Shown here: one piece after another, positions 8,011 through 17,049 of the stretch | How the letters are laid out: every line of letters begins with the position of its first letter | Position numbering within the stretch: the stretch's first letter is position 1 | NCBI GenBank assembly: GCA_963809815.1 | Contig: CAWELM010000018.1 | Coordinates: forward strand, 76,632-140,631 | Length of the DNA stretch: 64,000 nt | Reading direction: 5' to 3' | DNA from: CAVVJA01 sp963809815 | GTDB taxonomy: Bacteria; Actinomycetota; Actinomycetes; Mycobacteriales; Jatrophihabitantaceae | Position numbers and translations under genes: made by a program | Notes under the pieces: generated by a model | What the model was told of the DNA's origin: nothing | The model's input: only the letters and a program-made list of their open reading frames with translations | Database searches by the model: none

Positions 8011-8017
8011 GGGTTCC

Positions 8018-11000
8018 ATGTCCCACTTCTCTCCTGCCACTCAGGCCTGGTTCGACGGTGCCTTCGCCGCGCCTACCCCGGCCCAGGAAGGTGCGTGGGA
8101 CGCCATCGCCGACGGAAACCACACTCTCGTCGTCGCGCCTACCGGCTCGGGCAAGACGTTGGCAGCGTTCCTCTCCGCGCTCGATCGAATTGCAGCCCTA
8201 CCGGTGCCCGACGATCCGATGCGCCGGTGCCGGGTGCTGTACGTCAGCCCACTAAAGGCGCTCGCGGTCGACGTCGAACGCAACCTGCGCGCGCCACTGG
8301 CGGGCATCCGTCACGCCGCGACCCGCATGGGCCTGCCGCTGCCGGACATTACGGTCGCCATGCGATCCGGCGACACCTCTGCGGACGAGCGCCGCCGCTT
8401 CGGCCGCCACCCCACCGACATCCTGATCACGACACCGGAGTCGCTCTTCTTGCTATTGACGTCCAGCGCGCGGGAAGCGCTGCGCGGGGTCGACACCGTG
8501 ATCGTCGACGAGGTGCATTCGGTGTGCGCGACGAAGCGCGGCGCGCACCTGGCCCTTTCGCTCGAGCGCCTCGACGCCATTCTCGACGCACCCGCCCAAC
8601 GCATCGGGCTCTCGGCCACCGTCCGACCGCTCGACGAGGTGGCGACATTTCTCGCCGGTGGTCGCCCGGCGACCGTCGTGGCGCCACCCATCGACAAGAC
8701 CTTCGACCTGACGGTCGTCGTGCCTATTGAGGACATGTCATCACTCGGCGAACTCACCGGCGACCTTTCGGGGGCCGCTGCCGGGGCCGAGCGTCGCGCG
8801 TCGATCTGGCCACATGTCGAAGAACGCGTGCTTGACCTCATCGAGGCGCACCGGACCACCATCGTGTTCGCGAACTCCCGTCGACTCGCCGAACGGCTCA
8901 CGGCACGGCTCAACGAGTTGGAGGACGAGCGCCGAGGTAACGCGCCGAACGACTCCGGCGTTGCGCCGCCAGCGCAGATCATGGCCCAGTCCGGCGCCGG
9001 GCACCCGATGGCCGGCCCGCAGGTGGTGGCGCGGTCGCACCACGGTTCGGTGTCCCGCGAACAGCGGCAATTGGTCGAAGAGGAGCTCAAGGCCGGACGG
9101 ATCCCCGCGGTGGTGGCCACCTCGTCTCTCGAGCTGGGCATCGACATGGGCACGGTCGACCTGGTGGTCCAAGTCGAAGCCCCGCCATCAGTGGCCTCCG
9201 GGCTCCAGCGGGTTGGTCGAGCGGGCCACCAGGTAGGTGCGGTGTCGCGCGGGGTGATCTTCCCGAAGTACCGCGGCGATCTCGTCGAGTGTGCGGTGGT
9301 CGCGGAGCGGATGCAGATCGGAGCCATCGAGTCGATGCGTTACCCACGCAACCCGCTGGACGTGCTCGCTCAGCACATCGTCGCGATGGTGGCGATGGAT
9401 CGGCTGACGGTGGCCGAGGTCGCGGAGATCGTCCGGCGCGCTGCCCCGTTCAGCGGGCTGCCGGACTCGGCGCTGGACGCAGTGCTGGACATGCTGGCCG
9501 GGCGCTATCCGTCCGATGCGTTCGCAGAACTTCGGCCACGGCTCGTCTGGGATCGGGTCACCGGAGAGCTCGAAGCCCGGCGAGGGGCGCAGCGTCTCGC
9601 GGTCACGAGCGGCGGGACGATCCCCGACCGTGGCCTGTTCGGCGTGTTTCTAGCCAGCGGCGACGGCCCAGGTCGCCGGGTTGGCGAGCTCGACGAGGAG
9701 ATGGTCTACGAGTCGCGCGTCGGTGATGTGTTCCTCCTCGGCTCGTCGTCCTGGCGCATCGAGGACATCACCCACGACCGGGTGCTGGTGACGCCCGCTC
9801 CAGGCGAGATCGGCCGGATGCCGTTCTGGAAAGGCGACTCCCCGGGCCGCCCGGTGGAGCTGGGTCGGGCGTTGGGTGCATTCCTCCGGGAGGTAGCGAC
9901 GAGCGAGCCGTCGGCTGCTCAGGAACGGGCTCGCGCCGCCGGTCTCGACGAATGGGGCGCCGCCAATCTGCTTGCGTATCTAGCCGATCAGCGAGCCGCG
10001 ACCGGCCACCTGCCGGACGACCGAACGGTTCTGGTCGAGCGATTCCGCGACGAGCTGGGCGACTGGCGACTGGTGGTGCACTCGCCCTTCGGGGCACCGG
10101 TCAACGCGCCGTGGGCACTGGCGATCGGCGCTCGCCTGCGCGAAAGGTATGGGCTCGAAGCGCAGTCCATGCATTCCGACGACGGAATCGTGGTTCGCTT
10201 GCCTGACTCCGATGCCGAGCCGCCCGGCGCCGACCTCGTCGTCTTCGATGCCGATGAAATCGAGGCGATGGTCACGGCCGAGGTAGGCGGCTCGGCACTG
10301 TTCGCGTCCCGATTCCGGGAGTGCGCCGCCCGGGCTCTGTTACTTCCCAGACGGGATCCGAGGCGGCGAACTCCGCTCTGGCAACAGCGCCAAAGGGCCA
10401 ATCAGCTGCTGTCTGTGGCCAGCGACTTCGGGGAATTCCCGATCGTCTTGGAGGCGATGCGGGAATGCCTACAGGACGTGTTCGATGTGCCGGGACTCAC
10501 CGACCTGATGCAGCAATTCGCCTCTCGGCAGGTGCGAGTCGTCGAGGTCGAGACGCAGGCCGCATCGCCCTTCGCTCGGTCGCTCCTGTTCGGCTATGTC
10601 GGCATGTTCCTGTACGAGGGCGACGCACCGCTCGCCGAGCGGCGGGCGCAGGCGTTGTCGTTGGATGCCACCTTGCTCGCCGAACTTCTCGGGTCGACCG
10701 ATCTGCGGGAGCTTCTCGACCCGGTCGCGATCACGGCTACCGAGGCCGAGTTGCAACGGCTGGCGCCTGATCGGCGCGTCTCCGGCGTCGACGCCGTGCA
10801 CGATCTCCTGCGCGTCGTCGGCGACCTGCGATCGGACGAAGCCGTTGCGCGGGGGGCGACACCACGAGAGCTTGCCCTGCTCGAAGAGACTCGCCGGGCG
10901 ATCAGGGTACGGATCGCCGGTGAAGAGCGGTGGCTTGCCATCGAAGACGCCGGGCGGGTGCGCGACGCATTGGGCGTGGCGCTCCCGGTCGGTGTTCCCG

Positions 11001-12667
11001 AGGCGTTTACCGAGCCGGTTCGAGACCCCCTCGGTGATCTGGTCGCGCGCTATGCGCGAACGCACGGGCCCTTCCTGGCCGAGGATGTTGCCGCGCGGTT
11101 TGGCCTGGGGACTGCGGTGACGACAAGCGTCCTCGAGAGGATGCGGGCGACGGGCCGGATCGTGCTCGGTGACTTTCGGGTCGACCGCCCGCCCGCATCG
11201 GATGGCCGGCACGGGGGGCGTGAGTGGAGCGACGCTGAGGTCCTCCGGACTATCCGGCGCCGGTCGCTCGCTGCCCTGCGCCGCGAGATTGAGCCCGTGC
11301 CACGGGAGGAACTGGCCCGATTCCTGCCGGGCTGGCAGGGACTGGGACATTCCGCCACCCGAGGTGTCGATGGGCTACTCCGAACGGTCGAGCAGTTGGC
11401 GGGCGTGCCGCTGCCCGTGAGCGCGTTGGAGACGCTGGTTCTGCCTAGCCGAGTGTCCGACTATGCGCCCGGGTGGCTGGACGAGCTGACGCTAGCCGGC
11501 GAGATCGTTTGGGCCGGCGCCGGATCACTGCCGAACCATGACGGCTGGATAGTCCTGGCGCCCACGGATACCGCTGACCTATTGCTGCCACTCCCCGAGT
11601 CGGACTCGCTCGAGCCGTTACATCGGGCCCTGCTCGACGCGCTTGACGGCGACCAGGCCTTGTTCTACAGGGCGCTGGCGGACCGTGCCTCTGCCGCCGG
11701 GATTGCCGGCGTCGACGACGGTGCGATCGCCGCTGCCATTTGGGATCTCGTGTGGGCGGGCTGGCTGACCAACGACACGCTCGGCCCGGTCCGCTCGCTG
11801 CTTGGCGCGTCACGCAGCACGACTCAGCCTCGACGCCCGCGCACTCCTCGGGGCCGGTACCCGCGCTACGCCAGACTGGCAGCAGGAGCCGGGTCCGGCC
11901 AGGGCCGAGCGGCGGCCGCACGTACAGCGCCTCCAGCCATGGCCGGACGGTGGTCGCGCCTCCCGCAGCCGGAGGCGGATCCGACCCGGCGTGCTGTGGC
12001 ACTGGCGGATGTGCTGCTCGACCGATATGGCGTGGTGACGCGAGGTGCGGTGGTCGCGGAAAGCGTGACCGGTGGGTTCTCCGCGGTATATCCCGTCCTG
12101 AAAGCGGCCGAAGAGTCTGGTCGGGTCCGCCGCGGGTACTTCGTCGAGGGCCTCGGAGCCTCACAGTTCGCCGCGCCGGGCGCGATCGATCGGTTACGCA
12201 CGCAATACCGCGGCCGGGAGGAGGCCACCGCGTCTGCGCTCGTGGTAGCCGCCGCCGATCCGGCGAATCCATACGGGGCGGCACTGCCATGGCCGGATCG
12301 GCCCGCGTCAATTCACGATGACCCCGGACGGCCAACAGGTGACGCAGACACGGCTCGTCCAGCAACCAAGCCCGGTCGCCGGGGCCACCAGCCGGCGCGG
12401 AAGGCCGGCGCTTTGGTGGTTCTCGTTGACGGCCGCTGCGCGATATATGTCGAGCGCGGCGGGCGCACGGTGCTGTCGTTCACCGACGACCCGGGGGTCT
12501 TGCAGCCGGCGGCCGATGCGTTGGCGCTCGCGGTTCGGGATGGGGCGCTCGGGCGGCTGTCCGTCGAGCGGGCCGACGGCGCGGCTGTCGTCACGTCACC
12601 GTTGGGCGACGCGCTCGAGGCGGCCGGCTTCCGTCCCACGCCACGCGGATTACGGCTTCGCGGCTGA
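8018..12667 (+). CDS. lhr: Lhr-type ATP-dependent helicase
   Basis: Large superfamily 2 DNA-translocating 3'-5' helicase (Lhr-Core family) implicated in DNA repair. With ATG 8018 it has 1549 residues, close to mycobacterial Lhr. Walker A PTGSGKT is at 41-47, motif Ia VSPLKALAVD near 77 and the DEVH box at 164-167; LSATVRPLDE, TSSLELGIDMG and QRVGRAGHQVG mark motifs III, V and VI. The Lhr winged-helix/beta-barrel core and a long C-terminal domain follow. The start was chosen because upstream codons run through repeat-derived sequence and the ATG sits at the expected distance from a promoter-like motif. nei2 follows 22 bases downstream, the same pairing as in M. tuberculosis. Confidence 0.95.
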   Translation: MSHFSPATQAWFDGAFAAPTPAQEGAWDAIADGNHTLVVAPTGSGKTLAAFLSALDRIAALPVPDDPMRRCRVLYVSPLKALAVDVERNLRAPLAGIRHAATRMGLPLPDITVAMRSGDTSADERRRFGRHPTDILITTPESLFLLLTSSAREALRGVDTVIVDEVHSVCATKRGAHLALSLERLDAILDAPAQRIGLSATVRPLDEVATFLAGGRPATVVAPPIDKTFDLTVVVPIEDMSSLGELTGDLSGAAAGAERRASIWPHVEERVLDLIEAHRTTIVFANSRRLAERLTARLNELEDERRGNAPNDSGVAPPAQIMAQSGAGHPMAGPQVVARSHHGSVSREQRQLVEEELKAGRIPAVVATSSLELGIDMGTVDLVVQVEAPPSVASGLQRVGRAGHQVGAVSRGVIFPKYRGDLVECAVVAERMQIGAIESMRYPRNPLDVLAQHIVAMVAMDRLTVAEVAEIVRRAAPFSGLPDSALDAVLDMLAGRYPSDAFAELRPRLVWDRVTGELEARRGAQRLAVTSGGTIPDRGLFGVFLASGDGPGRRVGELDEEMVYESRVGDVFLLGSSSWRIEDITHDRVLVTPAPGEIGRMPFWKGDSPGRPVELGRALGAFLREVATSEPSAAQERARAAGLDEWGAANLLAYLADQRAATGHLPDDRTVLVERFRDELGDWRLVVHSPFGAPVNAPWALAIGARLRERYGLEAQSMHSDDGIVVRLPDSDAEPPGADLVVFDADEIEAMVTAEVGGSALFASRFRECAARALLLPRRDPRRRTPLWQQRQRANQLLSVASDFGEFPIVLEAMRECLQDVFDVPGLTDLMQQFASRQVRVVEVETQAASPFARSLLFGYVGMFLYEGDAPLAERRAQALSLDATLLAELLGSTDLRELLDPVAITATEAELQRLAPDRRVSGVDAVHDLLRVVGDLRSDEAVARGATPRELALLEETRRAIRVRIAGEERWLAIEDAGRVRDALGVALPVGVPEAFTEPVRDPLGDLVARYARTHGPFLAEDVAARFGLGTAVTTSVLERMRATGRIVLGDFRVDRPPASDGRHGGREWSDAEVLRTIRRRSLAALRREIEPVPREELARFLPGWQGLGHSATRGVDGLLRTVEQLAGVPLPVSALETLVLPSRVSDYAPGWLDELTLAGEIVWAGAGSLPNHDGWIVLAPTDTADLLLPLPESDSLEPLHRALLDALDGDQALFYRALADRASAAGIAGVDDGAIAAAIWDLVWAGWLTNDTLGPVRSLLGASRSTTQPRRPRTPRGRYPRYARLAAGAGSGQGRAAAARTAPPAMAGRWSRLPQPEADPTRRAVALADVLLDRYGVVTRGAVVAESVTGGFSAVYPVLKAAEESGRVRRGYFVEGLGASQFAAPGAIDRLRTQYRGREEATASALVVAAADPANPYGAALPWPDRPASIHDDPGRPTGDADTARPATKPGRRGHQPARKAGALVVLVDGRCAIYVERGGRTVLSFTDDPGVLQPAADALALAVRDGALGRLSVERADGAAVVTSPLGDALEAAGFRPTPRGLRLRG

Positions 12668-12689
12668 GGCAAAGACGCAGGATAGACCG

Positions 12690-13475
12690 ATGCCCGAGGG
12701 TGACACGGTCTGGCTGACCGCCCACCGGCTACATCAGGCGCTCGCCGATCGAGAACTGACTGTGTTCGACCTTCGAGTGCCGCAGCACGCGACGGCGGAT
12801 CTGCGCGGCCAAACGGTCCAAGAAGTGGTCGCGCAGGGCAAACACATCCTGCTTCGGACCAGCTCGAACCTGACCCTGCACACGCACTTGCGCATGGACG
12901 GGTCATGGCGAATCGGACGGGCGGGGCGGCGCCCTCCAGGGCTGCCCGAGCACATGATGCGCATCCTGCTCGGCAACACCGAATGGTGGGCCGCCGGCTA
13001 TCGAGTACACGACGTTGCGCTGCTGCGCAGCTCCGACGAAGGGCGGGTTGTGGGTCATCTCGGCCCCGACCTGCTCGGCCCAGACTGGGACGCCGCCGAA
13101 GCGGTCCGCCGGCTGCGCCAGGACCCAACGCAGGAGATCGGGCTAGCGCTCGTGGATCAGCGCAACCTCGCTGGCATCGGCAACATGTACAAGTCCGAAG
13201 CCCTGTTCATCGAGCGGGTCAATCCGTGGACGCCGGTCGGTCATGTCATCGACCTGAACCGGCTGGTCGGAACGGCGTGCCGGCTATTGCGCATGAACCG
13301 GAGCCATCCGGAGCAGTCAACGACCGGTTTGCTGGGCCGGGGCCAGGAGCACTGGGTCTATGAGCGCGCGAACCAGCCGTGTCGACGCTGCCGAACCCCT
13401 ATCAGCAGGGCCGACCAGGGTTCGCCGCCGTACCAGCGCGGCACCTACTGGTGCCCGAGCTGTCAGTCGGCCTGA
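12690..13475 (+). CDS. nei2: Fpg/Nei family DNA glycosylase (endonuclease VIII type)
   Basis: Base-excision glycosylase/AP lyase that removes oxidised bases. The protein has 261 residues and starts MPEGDTVW: Pro2 is the Schiff-base nucleophile and Glu3 the conserved acid, which fixes the start. The helix-two-turn-helix segment VDQRNLAGIGNMYKSEALF and a C-terminal zinc finger (CRRC ... CPSC) are intact. An upstream extension of the frame is excluded because it would bury Pro2. It lies directly downstream of lhr, probably in one repair operon. Confidence 0.94.
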   Translation: MPEGDTVWLTAHRLHQALADRELTVFDLRVPQHATADLRGQTVQEVVAQGKHILLRTSSNLTLHTHLRMDGSWRIGRAGRRPPGLPEHMMRILLGNTEWWAAGYRVHDVALLRSSDEGRVVGHLGPDLLGPDWDAAEAVRRLRQDPTQEIGLALVDQRNLAGIGNMYKSEALFIERVNPWTPVGHVIDLNRLVGTACRLLRMNRSHPEQSTTGLLGRGQEHWVYERANQPCRRCRTPISRADQGSPPYQRGTYWCPSCQSA

Positions 13476-13556
13476 CGGCGATCCGGGTTCGGGCGGCGAC
13501 GGGGTTCTCCTCGATCCGGGGTTATGCGATCCCCGCGCGGCCTCCTCCTCGATCCA

Positions 13557-13588
13557 GGGTTGGGCGACGAGAGGCACTCGCCAAACCC
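13557..13588. terminator. Hairpin between convergent nei2 and pspA
   Basis: GGGTTGGGCGA and TCGCCAAACCC pair over 10 of 11 positions around a 10-base loop, between the stops of two convergent genes. It may serve as a bidirectional terminator; there is no T-tract. The 13476-13652 gap otherwise holds only a repeated CTCCTCGATCC sequence. Confidence 0.45.
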
Positions 13589-13652
13589 AGCGTCGAGCCG
13601 GGAGCGGCGCTTCGGTGGCGTCGAGTGGCGACAAGCCGTGGGGACCTGGCGC

Positions 13653-14510
13653 TCAGCCAGCCGTGTCGGGGGCCTTGGTGGCGTCCGTAGACGGGACGCC
13701 GGATGTGGCGGCCGATCCGTCGGCGTTGGCCTCGATGGCCGGGGTCGCGGGCGCTGAACTGACTGCGCTCGTGCCGGATTTCTCCGCGGCCAGCGAGGCC
13801 CGGATCTCTTCCAGGCGCGCCGAACCCTGCAGGTTCACCGTCGCCCGCTTGACCTCCAGCATCCGGCCGGCGACCGAGGTGCGGGCAAGGTCGGCCTGAC
13901 CGAGTGCGGTCGCGTAGCGCTGCTCGATCTTGTCCCGTACCTCATCGAGGGACGGGACGTTCGACGGGGCCGCCATCTCGCTCATCCGCTGCAGCGACGC
14001 CGACACGGTCTCCTGCATCTTCGCCTGGTCCAGCTGGGTGAGCAGCTTCGTCCGTTCGGCCAGCTGCTCCCGGAGCATGCTGGCGTTGGTGTCGACCGCC
14101 TCCCGGGCCTGACCGGCCGCCTGGATGGACTGGTCGTGCAGGGTCTTGAGGTCGGACACCGACTGCTCGGCCGACACGAGCTGGTTCGCCAGCGCCTGCG
14201 CCGTTTCCTCGAACTCAGTCGCCTTCGTTTCGTCCCCCGCCGCTCGTGCCTTGTCGGCCAAGACCAGCGCCTGCCTGGCCTGCAACTGCAGCGTCTCCAC
14301 CTGGTTGAGCTGGCGGTCGAGCTTCATCTCCAGCTGGCGCTGGTTCCCGATGACCGTGGCGGCTTGCCGCGTCAGCTGAGCGTGCTGGCTCTGAGCTTCT
14401 TGGATGGCCTGCTGGATCTGGATTTTCGGATCGGCCTTCTCGTCCACCTTCGCGCCGAACCAGGACATGAAGTATTTCCATGCCTTGACGAACGGATTCG
14501 GTTTGGCCAT
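13653..14510 (-). CDS. pspA: PspA/IM30 family phage-shock protein
   Basis: Peripheral membrane protein that maintains the membrane under envelope stress. The 285 residues are almost entirely coiled coil (about 25-230) with the PspA signature of Gln/Ala/Glu-rich heptads, after an N-terminal amphipathic segment NPFVKAWKYFMSWFGAKVDEKADP. The Ala/Ser/Thr-rich tail (about 240-285) is disordered and typical of actinobacterial versions. The neighbouring clgR and tetR genes match the arrangement in which ClgR drives pspA (Rv2745c-Rv2744c in M. tuberculosis). Confidence 0.92.
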   Translation of the reverse strand: MAKPNPFVKAWKYFMSWFGAKVDEKADPKIQIQQAIQEAQSQHAQLTRQAATVIGNQRQLEMKLDRQLNQVETLQLQARQALVLADKARAAGDETKATEFEETAQALANQLVSAEQSVSDLKTLHDQSIQAAGQAREAVDTNASMLREQLAERTKLLTQLDQAKMQETVSASLQRMSEMAAPSNVPSLDEVRDKIEQRYATALGQADLARTSVAGRMLEVKRATVNLQGSARLEEIRASLAAEKSGTSAVSSAPATPAIEANADGSAATSGVPSTDATKAPDTAG

Positions 14511-14623
14511 CTGAACGCCTCCACGTGTCCACGTACTCGAGCGGGCGCCGCGGGCGCCTCCCTCTTCTATCGTGTCACGTCAGCCCACCTGACCGCAGGC
14601 TCGGCCGTTGTCCAGTGGCAGGG

Positions 14624-15271
14624 TTACCGCGAGAGGAGGGCGTGAAAGGGATCGACGGGTGCCTGCGCGGACGGCAATCCAGCCATCAGGACGGCAACGT
14701 CGGCGGCAATGCCCGCCTCTGTTCCCGGCGTCACCAGCAACGAGGCCAACCAGCGCAGCACGGTACCTGCTCCACCTCGATTGGACGCGCTGAGTAGTTC
14801 CTCGAGCGTGCCCCGCACTCGATGCCAGTTCGGCGCCATGTCGTCAATGCGGGCCAGCCGGACGACGGTTGCCGGTTCCCGTCGGGCCAGCGCCAGAAGG
14901 ACCGGGTGCTGCGACAACGCGTCCGCGGTCAGGCGCAGGGCCTCGTCGAGGGGACTGCCAGCGGCATGGCGGAGCAGCTCGTCGACCTCATGGTCGAGCA
15001 AGGCAGCCAGGACCGCATCCCGAGTCCGGAAGTGGTTGTACAGCGTTGCCTTGGCGACCCCCGCGGCCGTGGCGACCTGCGACATCGAGATCTTCGTGCC
15101 GCTGACCTCGACTGCTCGTCGCGCACCAGCGATGAGGGCAGCCCGGCTCCGGCTCATAGCGTTCCCAGCGCGCGTTCTCGTACCGCCAGTCCGAACCGGG
15201 GGCGCGGAAGCGGCTTCGGCCGGCCGCGCGGTCGGGCGGAACAACACGTCCCGCAGTAGATCGGAACTCAT
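14624..15271 (-). CDS. TetR family transcriptional regulator
   Basis: 215 residues from ATG 15271 (MSSDLLRDVLFRP). The HTH SMSQVATAAGVAKATLYNHFRTRDAVLAALL is typical of TetR (about residues 55-90), followed by a helical ligand domain. An upstream ATG at 15421 would add 50 residues unlike any family member. It sits between pspA and clgR on the same strand and may regulate pspA or itself. The 240 bases between it and clgR hold no gene. Confidence 0.87.
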   Translation of the reverse strand: MSSDLLRDVLFRPTARPAEAASAPPVRTGGTRTRAGNAMSRSRAALIAGARRAVEVSGTKISMSQVATAAGVAKATLYNHFRTRDAVLAALLDHEVDELLRHAAGSPLDEALRLTADALSQHPVLLALARREPATVVRLARIDDMAPNWHRVRGTLEELLSASNRGGAGTVLRWLASLLVTPGTEAGIAADVAVLMAGLPSAQAPVDPFHALLSR

Positions 15272-15511
15272 CGTCGCCCCATGCCGCAGGGTGACGGCTG
15301 AATCATGGCCCGGACGGTATCGCGGGCCGATGATCGAATCGTGACGACGCGCGGGTGCCTCGGCAACTGCCTGGGGCTCGCTCAAGAATTGTCTGAGCCC
15401 GCTGGGCAAATTGCTGAGCAAATGTCTGGGCCCGCTCGGGGACGGACGGCTTCACCCCCGGAGACTCCGGGCCGTCAGAGAACCGTCCGGCCTTGGTCGA
15501 GAACTGCTTGG

Positions 15512-15853
15512 CTAGGCGGCGACGGTCGGCAGCGCCCGCATCTGCGGCGAGTCACTCGACTCGGGCCCGGGTGTCGCCGGAACGCGAGGATTCGAGCCGG
15601 CGACGCTGCCGGCGAGCTTCTCTTCGCGGCGCAGCGTGTCGGTGACTTCGCGGAACAGCTCGGAGAGCTCGACGTCGAGGGCCGTGCAGATCGCCGCCAG
15701 CAACTCCGACGACGGTTCCTTCTGCCCGCGCTCAACCTCCGACAGATATCCAAGGCTGACCCGCGCACTCGAGGACACCTCGCGCAACGTCCTGCGCTGG
15801 CGCAGCCGCAGCCCGCGCAGCGTCTCGCCGACCACCTTGCGTAGCACGGTCAT
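15512..15853 (-). CDS. clgR: ClgR-type XRE transcriptional regulator
   Basis: Activator of clp protease and envelope-stress genes. The 113 residues comprise an XRE helix-turn-helix at about 12-68 (LRQRRTLREVSSSARVSLGYLSEVERGQKEPSSELL) and a flexible tail. The C-terminus is Val-Ala-Ala; in Streptomyces and Mycobacterium ClgR the terminal Ala-Ala acts as a degron for ClpP, so regulated proteolysis is likely. It lies downstream of cinA, pgsA and rimO on the same strand. A candidate ClgR box lies about 100 bases upstream. Confidence 0.9.
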   Translation of the reverse strand: MTVLRKVVGETLRGLRLRQRRTLREVSSSARVSLGYLSEVERGQKEPSSELLAAICTALDVELSELFREVTDTLRREEKLAGSVAGSNPRVPATPGPESSDSPQMRALPTVAA

Positions 15854-15953
15854 GATGCGAAACCCCCCTCACGGGCTTGTCCTGACGCGATTGCGCCGGG
15901 AGATTGCTCCACCGTACGCGAGCGCTGGAACCGCGTTACCGGCTCACCGACAG

Positions 15954-15970
15954 GTTTGCTCACAGCGAAC
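15954..15970. promoter_or_regulatory. Candidate ClgR box
   Basis: GTTTGC-TCACA-GCGAAC is a near-perfect inverted repeat (one mismatch) resembling the reported ClgR motif GTTCGC-N5-GCG. It overlaps the end of cinA and lies about 100 bases upstream of clgR, consistent with autoregulation. Confidence 0.5.
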
Positions 15971-16463
15971 GTAACGCTGTAATCGCCTCTCGGCATTCCC
16001 GGCTCAGCAAGTCCACGGCCTCCGCGACGGTCAGTGCGCGGATCGCCGCCCGATCACCGTGGAATGACCGTTCGGCAACCGTCTCGCCATCCGGCCCAAC
16101 CAATGCGAGAAAAACGGTTCCGACGGGTCGTCCGCCCTGCGGCTCCGGACCGGCCACCCCGGTCACGCCGAGGCCGTACGTCGCTCCCAAGTGCGCCCGG
16201 ACACCGTGGCTCAGCGCCAGGGTGACGTCCCGGTCCACCGGGCCGCGAGCCGCGATCAGCTCGGCGGGCACCCCGGCTAGCGTTGTCTTCAGGTCGGTCG
16301 CATATACAACGATCCCGCCGCGCACCGTATTGCTGGCGCCCGGAGTCCGGGTCAGCTCCGCGCATAGCAAGCCACCGGTGAGCGATTCGGCAATCGCGAC
16401 CGTTGCGCCGAGCTCGCGCAGATCCGCATGGAGCTGGGCGAGATCGGTCTCAGGCTGGGGCAC
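15960..16463 (-). CDS. cinA: CinA-type nicotinamide-nucleotide amidase (stand-alone C-terminal domain)
   Basis: Hydrolyses NMN to nicotinate mononucleotide in pyridine-nucleotide recycling. The 167 residues correspond to the CinA C-terminal amidase domain (PncC): TVAIAESLTGGLLCAELT, GGIVVYATDLKTTLAGVP, YGLGVTGVAGPEPQGGRPVGTVF. The N-terminal molybdopterin-like domain is absent, as is usual for the copy next to pgsA in actinobacteria. The start overlaps the end of pgsA by 14 bases, so it is translated within the rimO-pgsA-cinA operon. Confidence 0.93.
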   Translation of the reverse strand: MPQPETDLAQLHADLRELGATVAIAESLTGGLLCAELTRTPGASNTVRGGIVVYATDLKTTLAGVPAELIAARGPVDRDVTLALSHGVRAHLGATYGLGVTGVAGPEPQGGRPVGTVFLALVGPDGETVAERSFHGDRAAIRALTVAEAVDLLSRECREAITALRSL

Positions 16464-17049
16464 GACGCAACTTGAGGGCGCGGCCGACGTAGTCGATGCC
16501 GGTGATTAATGCCAGCGCCACCGCGGCGAGCATCACGATCTCCGCGACGACGTGGAGCCAGCCGGACAAGGGCAACAGGTACAGGCCGATGGCGACGGTC
16601 TGCAGCATTGTCTTCACCTTGCCGCCGCGGCTGGCCGGTATGACGCCGTGCCGGATGACCCAGAACCGCAGCATGGTCACGCCGGCCTCCCGGCCGAGCA
16701 TCACCACCGTGATCCACCAGGGCAATTCGCCGAGGATCGACAACCCGATCAGCGCGGCCCCGACCAGCGCCTTGTCGGCGATCGGGTCGGCCAGCTTGCC
16801 GAACTCGGTGACGAGTCCGCGCCGACGCGCGATCTCGCCGTCGAACCGGTCCGTAATAGACGCAACCGCGAAGACGACCGTCGCCATGACCCGCCATCCG
16901 GGCTGCTGCCCGTCGCCGTGGAACAACGTGAGGACGAACACCGGAATCAAGAGGATCCGCAGGGTGGTGAGCCCGTTGGCGACATTCCAGGTCGACACGC
17001 GACGCGGCAGATCTGCCAGTCGGTCGGCGGCGGTCGGACGGACGGTCAC
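16450..17049 (-). CDS. pgsA: CDP-diacylglycerol-glycerol-3-phosphate 3-phosphatidyltransferase
   Basis: Integral membrane enzyme of phosphatidylglycerol synthesis. The 199 residues carry the CDP-alcohol phosphotransferase motif DG-x2-AR-x8-G-x3-D-x3-D in DGEIARRRG...GKLADPIADK, and hydrophobic segments such as LLIPVFVLTLF, WITVVMLG and IVMLAAVALALITGI. It starts inside the last codons of rimO (4-base overlap). In actinobacteria several such paralogues exist; position after rimO and before cinA matches the PgsA assignment (Rv2746c). Confidence 0.92.
   Translation of the reverse strand: MTVRPTAADRLADLPRRVSTWNVANGLTTLRILLIPVFVLTLFHGDGQQPGWRVMATVVFAVASITDRFDGEIARRRGLVTEFGKLADPIADKALVGAALIGLSILGELPWWITVVMLGREAGVTMLRFWVIRHGVIPASRGGKVKTMLQTVAIGLYLLPLSGWLHVVAEIVMLAAVALALITGIDYVGRALKLRRAPA

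Noticed and set aside
11445..12365. 306-codon minus-strand ORF in lhr
   Set aside because: Arg/Pro/Ala-rich antisense frame without motifs.
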